Shown here: piece by piece, positions 1 through 5,673 of the stretch
How positions within the stretch are numbered: the first letter of the stretch is position 1
How the letters are laid out: every line of letters begins with the position of its first letter
Notes under the pieces: generated by a model
The model's database searches: none
Told to the model about the DNA's origin: nothing
Seen by the model: only the letters and a program-made list of their open reading frames with translations
Assembly: GCA_937942965.1 (NCBI GenBank)
Contig: CALDGN010000095.1
Span: 1 to 6,225, forward strand
Length of the DNA: 6,225 bases
Direction: 5' to 3'
Source: an uncultured Acidimicrobiales bacterium
GTDB lineage: Bacteria; Actinomycetota; Acidimicrobiia; Acidimicrobiales; UBA10347
Translations under genes and position numbers: made by a program

Positions 1-1037
1 TGGGGCATCACTGGCGGAGCAACAGCCGGTTGTGGGGCGGCTGGTTGAGCGGCGCTTATCGGTGCTGGTTCGGCGGCCAATGGCTGCGGCTCGACGCCGG
101 CCGGGTGAGCGACAGGAGGGAACGCGACCTGTGGTGCCGGCGCGGCTGGTGGGAACGTCATCGGCGCCGGAGCTTGGACCGCCATATCGGGAGCAAGCGG
201 AGCGGTGGCCGGGGTGGCGGGCGCCGCTTCCATAGGTGCCGGCGCCGCCATTGGAGCTGGAGCTGGAGCTGCGGCCTCGGGCGCCGCTGGGACGACCGGT
301 GCGGCCTCCATTGGAGTTGGTGCTGCGATCATGGCTTCGGGCGCTGCGACGGCGTGAGGTGCGGCCGGTGGTGGCATCTGCGGGGGAGCCATCGGCGCGG
401 CAGAAACCTCAGGAGCGGTTGGTTGCAATGGGTCGGTCTGGACCGCTTCCATCTCCGGCGCAGCGGGTTGGGGAGCAGCGTGTTGGGGAGCAGCGGGCGG
501 GGTCATGCTCGGCTGGGCGAAGTCGATCGGGGCAGCCGGCCGCGATGCGAGGTCAGCGGCGGGAACGGGCGGCACCGCTGACTCGGCTCGCGCTGGTGTG
601 GTGCCGCCAGCGAGCAGCGCTTCGATCGTTGGCGGCACGGGTCCGCCGAGCGCCTCGTTCAGCGTCGACGGGTGGCCGATATCGGCGGTCCCGGTCGCAT
701 GGCGATGCGCCGCTTCTCGCACGATGTCAGCGGCGCTGGCGATCGGCTGAGCATCGGCCGTTCCGGGCGCAGGCACGTCAGCGGTCGAGGCCAAGAGCTC
801 CCAGTGCGCATCGAGCTGGCGGGCCACGGCCGGATTGATGTCATGCGGGCGTGGATGTCCGGCCATACCGAGTTCGAGATCGAAGCGATCAGCTAGGTGC
901 TCTGCCTGGCCCGTATCGACACCGCAGCGATGGAGGTAGTCAACAAGCTCGGCCCGGTAGCCGCCCTGCTCGCGGTAGCGGCGAGCCTCGTCGAGGATCG
1001 TGGGCGCGAAAGCAGGTGCGGAGGAATGCTGCGTCAT
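1..1037 (-). CDS. Pro/Ala/Met-rich protein of unknown function, C-terminus cut by window edge
   Basis: I do not recognise this protein. The minus-strand frame is open for 345 complete codons and runs off the left edge without a stop, so only the N-terminal part is present. ATG at 1037 is the first possible start because an in-frame TAA lies three codons upstream (1046-1044). Residues about 12-85 are charged and look helical, including LDEARRYREQGGYRAELVDY. From about residue 155 onward the chain is low-complexity, dominated by Ala and Pro with regularly scattered Met, for example PMEAAP twice and APAPM three times (residues 259-263, 266-269 in part, 289-293). There is no signal peptide or membrane segment in the visible part. 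Such a stretch usually acts as a flexible linker or tether, so a folded or membrane domain may lie beyond the edge. It follows the aldolase-like gene on the same strand after 124 bases. The strand is chosen because this frame is uninterrupted; plus-strand ORFs here are short and Arg/Trp-rich. No clear promoter or Shine-Dalgarno sequence was found. Confidence 0.72.
   Translation of the reverse strand, partial: MTQHSSAPAFAPTILDEARRYREQGGYRAELVDYLHRCGVDTGQAEHLADRFDLELGMAGHPRPHDINPAVARQLDAHWELLASTADVPAPGTADAQPIASAADIVREAAHRHATGTADIGHPSTLNEALGGPVPPTIEALLAGGTTPARAESAVPPVPAADLASRPAAPIDFAQPSMTPPAAPQHAAPQPAAPEMEAVQTDPLQPTAPEVSAAPMAPPQMPPPAAPHAVAAPEAMIAAPTPMEAAPVVPAAPEAAAPAPAPMAAPAPMEAAPATPATAPLAPDMAVQAPAPMTFPPAAPAPQVAFPPVAHPAGVEPQPLAAEPAPISAAQPAAPQPAVAPPVMP
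253..270. repeat. Three tandem copies of GGAGCT inside the Pro/Ala-rich gene
   Basis: GGAGCT occurs three times head to tail. On the minus strand it encodes alternating Ala-Pro (about residues 257-262 of the Pro/Ala-rich protein). A repeat of six bases keeps the reading frame, so copy-number change would lengthen or shorten the linker without a frameshift. It is probably only a consequence of the low-complexity protein. Confidence 0.6.
467..496. repeat. 15-bp tandem duplication inside the Pro/Ala-rich gene
   Basis: Two adjacent 15-base units (467-481 and 482-496) match at 14 of 15 positions, differing only in the last base. On the minus strand they encode two successive AAPQ-type pentapeptides near residues 181-190. 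The in-frame unit length fits expansion of the Pro/Ala linker by replication slippage. Confidence 0.6.
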
Positions 1038-1117
1038 GCATCGTTAGGTCGGTCGAACCCCTCGGGAACTAAGCAGGGTTACCCCCAACTGGGGACATCG
1101 AACCAGGCCGTGCGCAT

Positions 1118-1142
1118 CACGAGAGTCTTGGTACGTCTCGTG
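1118..1142 (-). terminator. Possible terminator hairpin after the aldolase-like gene
   Basis: CACGAGA (1118-1124) pairs perfectly with TCTCGTG (1136-1142) around an 11-base loop. It lies 19 bases beyond the stop codon of the aldolase-like gene on the minus strand. There is no run of T after the stem, so this is weak as an intrinsic terminator. It could also be a chance inverted repeat or an RNA-processing site. Confidence 0.3.
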
Positions 1143-1161
1143 GCCCAAGCCGCCAGCCGCT

Positions 1162-1929
1162 CTAGTTCGCGAAATTGGCGTGTCGTGCCTCGACCGTGCG
1201 CAGCAGGGCCATCCAGTCCCGATACATGTACCCCAAGCTGGCCCGGTACTGCGCCGCTGCGGTCTCGCACGCATCGGCACTCGGAAGCACCGGCGCCGCA
1301 GTCATGGACAGTGCTGCGACCTGGGCCTGGCATGAAATTTCGGCGTAGTAGAGGGCGCTCAGCGCGGACGGCACATCGGGCCCGACGGTCAACAAACCGT
1401 GATTGCGGAGGAGGAGCAGCTCGCCGTCGCCGAGATCGGCGGCGAGGCGCGGCCCCTCGCTGTCATCGAGGGCGATGCCCTCGTAGTCGTGCGTGCCATG
1501 GCAGCCCCAGAACCGGAGCGAATGTTGTGTGAGCGGAAGCACCCCGTCGGGGTGCGCCGACACGGCCATCCCAGCGACGGTGTGGGTGTGCATGACCGAG
1601 CCGATGTCCGGGCGCGCCGCATGCAGCGCCGTGTGAATGGTGACGCCGGCCGGGTTCACCTCGACCTCGGGATCGTCCGCAGCGCCGGAGCCAGAGTCCC
1701 GGATCTCGCCGTCGTCGCCGATCTTCACCAAGTTCGATGCCGTGACCTCGTGGAACATCAAGCCGGATCGCAGCATCAGGTAGGCGTCTTCGCCCGGCAC
1801 CGCTGCACTCAGGTGGGTGGCACCCAGGTCGGTCCAGCCGAGGTCGTGCACCATCCGATACGCGGCCGCGAGTTCGATGCGAGCGTCGCGTTCGGTCGTC
1901 GGTGCCGACCACGTCGAGAGCTTCGTCAT
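1162..1929 (-). CDS. Class II aldolase/adducin-family protein
   Basis: This 255-residue protein has the usual single-domain length of the class II aldolase/adducin fold, which holds a metal (normally Zn) and acts on sugar phosphates or related hydroxy-carbonyl compounds. Visible marks are GATHLSAAVPG (residues 36-46, equivalent to the NHxS loop), the metal-binding HTH at 114-116, and RNHG at 175-178 supplying the third His (H177). By comparison with L-fuculose-phosphate aldolase, the catalytic Glu just before the metal-binding helix (E73 there) aligns with G95 in the stretch NPAGVTIH. A Gly here is usual in adducin-like members, so classical aldolase chemistry should not be assumed. Decarboxylation, epimerisation or a different lyase reaction is possible. 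The ATG follows the dioxygenase stop codon after a single base, so the two genes are probably co-transcribed and translationally coupled. The substrate is unknown; a cytosolic location is inferred from the lack of a signal peptide. Confidence 0.9.
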   Translation of the reverse strand: MTKLSTWSAPTTERDARIELAAAYRMVHDLGWTDLGATHLSAAVPGEDAYLMLRSGLMFHEVTASNLVKIGDDGEIRDSGSGAADDPEVEVNPAGVTIHTALHAARPDIGSVMHTHTVAGMAVSAHPDGVLPLTQHSLRFWGCHGTHDYEGIALDDSEGPRLAADLGDGELLLLRNHGLLTVGPDVPSALSALYYAEISCQAQVAALSMTAAPVLPSADACETAAAQYRASLGYMYRDWMALLRTVEARHANFAN

Positions 1930-1930
1930 G

Positions 1931-2833
1931 TCACTCGGGCCGTTCGCCCGTGACCGCCAGGCGATACATCTCTCGACGGAAGCCGCCGTAGTCGCCGATC
2001 GCGTAATGAGCAGTCGTGCGGTTGTCCCACACCAGGATCGAGTCGGGCTGCCAGCTCAGTCGAGCGGTCATCGCCGGGCTGGCAGACCAGTCGAACAGGA
2101 ACTTGAGGATCCCGGCGCTCTCGTCTTCGGTGCAGCCTTCGATCTGCACGCTGTACGCCTGGTTGACGAACAGCGAGTGCCCGCCGGTCTCGGGATGGGT
2201 GCGCTTGATCGGATGGAAGTGCTCGATGCGCGACAGCTCTTGGTCAAAGTTGACCGACGCGTAGTCGCCCTTGCGGGTGATCGGCGCCTTGGTGCCCAAG
2301 CCGGTTGCGGCATGCAGGCAACGGCGACCGTCGAGCATCTCTCGATAGGCGGGGGAGAGCTGGTGCCAGGCAAGCTCGAGGTTCGTGAACAACGTGTCGC
2401 CGCCGTACGGCGGAATGTCACGGCCCCACAGGATCGTGAGCCCGCCCGGCTGTTCCAGATAGCTGCCGTCGCTGTGCCAGTCACCGCCGAAGTTGTAGCC
2501 GGTCGTGTCGGCCTCTCGAATCAGTCCCATGACCTGTGGGTGATCTGGCAGCACCGGTTCGACGTATGGATCAACAGCGAGCTCGCCGAACCCTGCGCCG
2601 AAGTCGACGTAGGCGTCCCACGCCATGTCGGAGCGCTGCCCGTGAAACATGACGGCCTTGAAGCGGTGGATGAGCCGTTGCACCTCGGCGAAAGCCTCTG
2701 CGTCGAGCGATGCGAGGTCGATGCCGTCGACGTAGGCACCCATCGCCCCGGCAGCGGGACGCACCTGTGCCGACCAGTCTTCGCCGCCAGCCTGGGCCTG
2801 GGTTTGGATCGCCCAGATGTTCTGCATGGACAC
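1931..2833 (-). CDS. TauD/TfdA-family Fe(II)/2-oxoglutarate-dependent dioxygenase
   Basis: The family couples decarboxylation of 2-oxoglutarate to hydroxylation of a substrate, often an organic sulfonate, ester, amine or aryloxy acid that then breaks apart. The protein has 300 residues (E. coli TauD has 283). The iron triad is clear: H120 and D122 in WHSDGSY, and H276 in TTAHYA. R287 and R291 stand 11 and 15 residues after the distal His, the same spacing as TauD R266 (2-oxoglutarate carboxylate) and R270. THPETG (212-217) and SLFVNQAYS are further family marks. The TauD His that contacts taurine sulfonate (H70, in GELHIH) aligns with D88 in GELAVD, so taurine is an unlikely substrate. GTG at 2833 is chosen over ATG at 2827 because a -10-like hexamer sits exactly 12 bases ahead of it; an in-frame TAG within that hexamer rules out any longer start. 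It is first in the pair with the aldolase-like gene. Confidence 0.92.
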   Translation of the reverse strand: MSMQNIWAIQTQAQAGGEDWSAQVRPAAGAMGAYVDGIDLASLDAEAFAEVQRLIHRFKAVMFHGQRSDMAWDAYVDFGAGFGELAVDPYVEPVLPDHPQVMGLIREADTTGYNFGGDWHSDGSYLEQPGGLTILWGRDIPPYGGDTLFTNLELAWHQLSPAYREMLDGRRCLHAATGLGTKAPITRKGDYASVNFDQELSRIEHFHPIKRTHPETGGHSLFVNQAYSVQIEGCTEDESAGILKFLFDWSASPAMTARLSWQPDSILVWDNRTTAHYAIGDYGGFRREMYRLAVTGERPE

Positions 2834-2839
2834 GATGGC

Positions 2840-2845
2840 ACGCTA
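2840..2845 (-). promoter_or_regulatory. -10 hexamer TAGCGT of the dioxygenase gene (leaderless)
   Basis: TAGCGT lies within GAGCTAGCGTGC and begins 12 bases before the GTG at 2833. With a TANNNT -10 box this puts the transcription start at or next to the start codon. The same 12 bases occur in front of the oxidoreductase gene at 3194. No convincing -35 box was found. Confidence 0.55.
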
Positions 2846-2899
2846 GCTCTGCGCGTGCCGCTGGGGTGCGGTTCGAGGCAGCCCGCGCCCGCTCAGATC

Positions 2900-2905
2900 T
2901 AGGGT
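2900..2905 (+). promoter_or_regulatory. -10 hexamer TAGGGT of the DUF2277 gene (leaderless)
   Basis: TAGGGT begins 13 bases before the ATG at 2913 and fits TANNNT. It faces away from the dioxygenase promoter, so the 79-base region between GTG 2833 and ATG 2913 carries two divergent promoters. The position argues for ATG 2913 over GTG 2904 as start, since 2904 lies inside the hexamer. Confidence 0.5.
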
Positions 2906-2912
2906 GGTTCGC

Positions 2913-3161
2913 ATGTGCCGGAACATCACCACGCTGCGCGGGCTCGAACCCGTCGCCACCACCGAAGAGATCGAAGCCGCCGCTCGCCAGTACGTCCGCA
3001 AGGTCACCGGCGTGCAGAAGACGTCGGCCGCAACCGAAGCACCGTTCGAGCGAGCAGTCGCCATCATCGCGAAGGCAACCACCGAGGCGCTGGCGGAGTT
3101 GCCACCTCGCAAGGTCCCACCCAAGACCGAACCACCGCTGCGCCGTCTCGCTCGCCGCTGA
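2913..3161 (+). CDS. DUF2277 family protein
   Basis: This small protein of 82 residues matches the DUF2277 family, whose members typically begin with MCRNI and continue with a Leu/Pro-rich turn, an acidic helix and a QYVRKxxG motif. Here these are MCRNITTLRGLEP (1-13), TEEIEAAARQYVRKVTG (17-33) and a second helix with PFERAVAIIAKAT (about 44-56). The C-terminal 15 or so residues are Pro- and Arg-rich and probably disordered. The function of the family is unknown. The conserved Cys2 and Arg3 right after the initiator Met are its most striking trait and support starting at ATG 2913 instead of an in-frame GTG nine bases earlier. There is no signal peptide or membrane segment. The next gene begins 32 bases downstream but has its own promoter-like hexamer, so the two need not form an operon. 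Confidence 0.85.
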   Translation: MCRNITTLRGLEPVATTEEIEAAARQYVRKVTGVQKTSAATEAPFERAVAIIAKATTEALAELPPRKVPPKTEPPLRRLARR

Positions 3162-3181
3162 CTGGGCCCGAGCTCCCGAGC

Positions 3182-3187
3182 TAGCGT
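3182..3187 (+). promoter_or_regulatory. -10 hexamer TAGCGT of the LLM oxidoreductase gene (leaderless)
   Basis: TAGCGT begins 12 bases before the ATG at 3194, inside the same GAGCTAGCGTGC found ahead of the dioxygenase. CTGACT at 3158-3163, 18 bases upstream of the hexamer, matches the TTGACA -35 consensus at four of six positions. TAG of the hexamer is an in-frame stop, so translation cannot begin further upstream. Confidence 0.55.
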
Positions 3188-3193
3188 GCGGCC

Positions 3194-4033
3194 ATGACTG
3201 GTCGCCACGCAATCAAGACACCCCCACACCACGCAACCTGGGGCGAGTTCCTCGACGTCTGGAAAGCCGCCGACGAGATCGAGGTCTTCGAGTCAGCCTG
3301 GAACTGGGACCACTTCTACCCGCTCGCACCGCCCTACGACGGGCCAAACCTAGAGGGTTGGACGATGCTCGGCGCGCTCGCCCAAGCGACGTCGCGAATC
3401 CGCATCGGCGCGATGGTCAACGGCATGCACCACCGCCATCCAGCAGTCACCGCGAACATGGCAGCCACACTCGACCACCTCTCCGATGGCCGTTTCGAAC
3501 TCGGTATGGGTGCCGGCTGGAACTTCATGGAGTCAGACGCGTACGGCATCGACCTCGGTGAACTGCGGGACCGTTCGGACCGGCTCGAAGAAGGCTGCGA
3601 AGTCATCGTGTCGCTCCTTGAGAACACGGTCACGAACCACAAGGGCCGCTTCTTCGAACTCACCGAGGCCTGGTGCGAGCCCAAGCCGATCCAGAAGCGA
3701 ATCCCGCTGGTCATCGGCGGCAAGGGCCGAGTCCGAACGTTGCGCACAGTCGCTCGGTTCGCCGACCAGTGGGATATGACGTTCCCTGAAGACCCGGCTG
3801 CGTGGCTCGAACTCGACGCAGTCCTCAGAGGCCACTGCGACAAAGTCGGACGCGACCAATCCGAGATCGCTCGATCCATCCACCTCGGTTACGACCCGGA
3901 CAGTGATCCGGCCGCCCTCGCCGAGCAGGCGGCCACGTTCTTCGACGCCGGTGTCGACATCGTCGTCTGGTCGATGCGAGGCCCGGTCGATGCCGGCCGT
4001 CTCGAACCGCTCGCGGCCGCGCTCGCAGGCTGA
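3194..4033 (+). CDS. LLM class F420-dependent oxidoreductase (TIGR03560-like)
   Basis: A 279-residue TIM-barrel protein of the luciferase-like monooxygenase superfamily. Marks in order are ESAWNWDHFYPL (33-44), the RIRIGAMV strand (68-75), RHPAVTANMAATLDHLSDGR (81-100) with FELGMGAGW directly after it, and PLVIGGKGRVRTLRTVARFADQWD (start 171), the phosphate-binding part of the flavin or deazaflavin site. In actinobacteria, proteins of this style (Rv1855c-like, TIGR03560) are predicted to use coenzyme F420 for hydride transfer; the sequence alone does not settle F420 against FMN. The substrate is unknown. The N-terminus starts MTGRHAIKTPP in place of the usual hydrophobic first strand, but an in-frame TAG at 3182 fixes ATG 3194 as the earliest start and the next Met is residue 58. 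The gene is convergent with the acyl-CoA synthetase, 9 bases between stops, without an evident terminator hairpin in the gap. Confidence 0.92.
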   Translation: MTGRHAIKTPPHHATWGEFLDVWKAADEIEVFESAWNWDHFYPLAPPYDGPNLEGWTMLGALAQATSRIRIGAMVNGMHHRHPAVTANMAATLDHLSDGRFELGMGAGWNFMESDAYGIDLGELRDRSDRLEEGCEVIVSLLENTVTNHKGRFFELTEAWCEPKPIQKRIPLVIGGKGRVRTLRTVARFADQWDMTFPEDPAAWLELDAVLRGHCDKVGRDQSEIARSIHLGYDPDSDPAALAEQAATFFDAGVDIVVWSMRGPVDAGRLEPLAAALAG

Positions 4034-4042
4034 CCCGTCCCG

Positions 4043-5605
4043 CTAGACGATCTTGGAGTCGGTGTTGCCCCAGTAGCGGTCACGTAGTAGCCGCTTGTAG
4101 AGCTTGCCGGTCGGAAGCCGGGGCAGTTCATCGAGGAAGTCGATCGACTTCGGACACTTGTAGTGAGCGATGCCGTCGCGCACGAACGTCATCAGCTCGG
4201 CCGCAAGCGCATCGTCCGCGGTGACTCCCGTGGCCGGCTGGACGACAGCTTTGACCTCTTCGCCCATGTCGGGATTCGGCACGCCGAACACGGCGACGTC
4301 GGCCACCGCCGGGTGCGCGATCATCGCGTCTTCGATCTCTTGGGGATAGATGTTCACCCCGCCGCTGATGATCATGTGGGCCTTGCGATCGGTCAGGAAC
4401 AGGTAGCCGTCTTCGTCGAGGTAGCCGACGTCGCCGAGCGTGGTCTTGCCTCCGGGGAGCGCTGCCTCGGCCGTCTTCTCAGGGTTCTTGTGGTACGTGT
4501 ACTGGCCGCCGCCGCTGAAGTACACGCCGCCGATCTCGCCGGGCGCAAGGTCGTTGCCGTCCTCGTCGCAGATGTGTACTTGACCCCGTTGGGCTCGTCC
4601 GACTGATCCCGGTTTGGTGAGCCACTCGGTGCTGTCGATGATCGTCGCGCCGTTGCCCTCGCTGCCGGCGTAGTACTCCCAGATGATGGGGCCCCACCAA
4701 TCGATCATCTGCTTCTTGGTCTCAACGGGGCAGGGCGCGGCCGCGTGGATGACGCAGCGGAGCGTCGCGAGATCGGGGGCGAGGCGGTCGGCGTCGTCGA
4801 GCTTGAGCATGCGGATGAACATGGTCGGCACGAACTGGGCGTGGGTGACGGCGAAGCGCTCGATGTTCTGCAAACACGTGGCCGCGTCGAACTTCTCCAT
4901 CATCACGAGCGTGCCGCCGACCCGATGCACGGCCAGCGAGAACGCCAGGGGAGCGGCGTGGTACATCGGCGCCGGTGACAGATAGGTCATGTCAGGGCCG
5001 TACTGGTAGATCGCCAGGAACCGAGCGTTGGCGGCCTGGTCGAGTGTGTCGATCGGGGTCTCGGGAAGCGGCCGCAAGATCCCCTTGGGGCGCCCGGTCG
5101 TGCCCGACGAATAGAGCATCTGGTAGCCAGCTGACTCGTCGTCGATCTTGGTGTTCGGCATCGCAGCGACGGCGTCTTCGTAGGACTCCCACTCGATGCT
5201 GCCGGTCGTTGGGACCCCGTCGCACATCAGCCAGCGCTTGACCTGTGGTGTGGTGCTCGGATCGATCCCGGCGGCCGCGTCGGCCTTGGCTCGGCTGGTG
5301 ATGACGAGCTGCGCATCGCAGTCGTCGATGATGTAGGCCGCCTCTTCGGCGGTCAGGAAGCTGTTGATCGCCGTGACATAGGTGCCGCTGCGCAGCGCGC
5401 CCCACACGACCTCCATGTAGCGGATCTGGTTCTCCATGAAGAGCGCGATCCGGTCGCCACGACCGAGGCCGTGATGACGGATCAACTGCGCGACCTGGTT
5501 CGATCGCTCGTCGAGTTCCCGGTAGGTCAGGGTGTCGCCGGAGCCCGCCATGATGACGGCGGGGTGGTCCGGACGGGTCTGCGCATGCACGCCGGGATAA
5601 GCCAT
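4043..5605 (-). CDS. Fatty-acid/aryl acyl-CoA synthetase (AMP-forming, ANL superfamily)
   Basis: The 520-residue enzyme should activate a carboxylic acid with ATP to an acyl-adenylate and then to an acyl-CoA. Conserved blocks are complete: YSSGTTGRPKG (165-175, ATP phosphate loop), YYAGSEGNG (311-319, the A5 adenine/substrate block, with Ser-Glu where many members have Thr-Glu), GDVGYLDEDGY (391-401, with the ribose-binding Asp), DRKAHMIISGGVNIYP (406-421, hinge) and PTGK with catalytic K501 (498-501). It resembles mycobacterial FadD-type ligases; the chain length or aromatic nature of the acid cannot be read from the sequence. I start at ATG 5605. An upstream in-frame ATG at 5680 would add 25 residues, but it overlaps the divergent ridA start, and MAYPGVHAQTRPDHPA at 5605 matches the usual family N-terminus. 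A TAGTGT hexamer 11 bases before ATG 5605 supports this. It probably forms its own transcription unit. Confidence 0.94.
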   Translation of the reverse strand: MAYPGVHAQTRPDHPAVIMAGSGDTLTYRELDERSNQVAQLIRHHGLGRGDRIALFMENQIRYMEVVWGALRSGTYVTAINSFLTAEEAAYIIDDCDAQLVITSRAKADAAAGIDPSTTPQVKRWLMCDGVPTTGSIEWESYEDAVAAMPNTKIDDESAGYQMLYSSGTTGRPKGILRPLPETPIDTLDQAANARFLAIYQYGPDMTYLSPAPMYHAAPLAFSLAVHRVGGTLVMMEKFDAATCLQNIERFAVTHAQFVPTMFIRMLKLDDADRLAPDLATLRCVIHAAAPCPVETKKQMIDWWGPIIWEYYAGSEGNGATIIDSTEWLTKPGSVGRAQRGQVHICDEDGNDLAPGEIGGVYFSGGGQYTYHKNPEKTAEAALPGGKTTLGDVGYLDEDGYLFLTDRKAHMIISGGVNIYPQEIEDAMIAHPAVADVAVFGVPNPDMGEEVKAVVQPATGVTADDALAAELMTFVRDGIAHYKCPKSIDFLDELPRLPTGKLYKRLLRDRYWGNTDSKIV

Positions 5606-5610
5606 GGGAA

Positions 5611-5616
5611 ACACTA
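5611..5616 (-). promoter_or_regulatory. -10 hexamer TAGTGT of the acyl-CoA synthetase gene (leaderless)
   Basis: TAGTGT, a good TANNNT match, begins 11 bases before ATG 5605 with TTCCC between. This would start the transcript at or within a base or two of the start codon. It falls inside the coding sequence if the longer start at 5680 is used, which is one reason to reject that start. No clear -35 box is visible. Confidence 0.5.
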
Positions 5617-5661
5617 CGTCGTGCCGTCCGCTCGAACCGGTGCCGACGTCGATCCGCGGGC

Positions 5662-5667
5662 TAGCTT
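5662..5667 (+). promoter_or_regulatory. -10 hexamer TAGCTT of the ridA-like gene (leaderless)
   Basis: GCTAGCTT holds a TANNNT hexamer that begins 12 bases before ATG 5674. Its TAG is an in-frame stop, so ATG 5674 is the first possible start. It points away from the acyl-CoA synthetase promoter 45 bases to the left. Confidence 0.52.
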
Positions 5668-5673
5668 CGCCCC

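Noticed and set aside
236..838. Plus-strand open frames (also 30-581) opposite the Pro/Ala-rich gene
   Set aside because: They are short, Arg/Gly/Trp/Ser-rich and mirror the Pro/Ala codons of the minus strand. The minus frame is open for the whole 1037 bases. I cannot fully exclude them without homology data.
1399..1953. 184-residue plus-strand open frame opposite the aldolase-like gene
   Set aside because: No recognisable motifs; the minus strand has the HTH and RNHG metal-binding motifs.
1817..2902. A 361-residue open frame on the plus strand, longer than the dioxygenase it overlaps
   Set aside because: The minus strand carries the full TauD/TfdA motif set with correct spacing, and no family motif is visible in the plus-strand product. 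In GC-rich genomes the frame opposite a real gene is often open.
2870..5638. GGTTCGAG at 2870-2877 (+) and 5638-5631 (-), as a possible shared -35 or operator
   Set aside because: Its distance to the -10 hexamers differs (22 and 14 bases from TTCGAG to the hexamer), so it does not behave like a -35 box, and 8-mers of this composition are common in GC-rich DNA.
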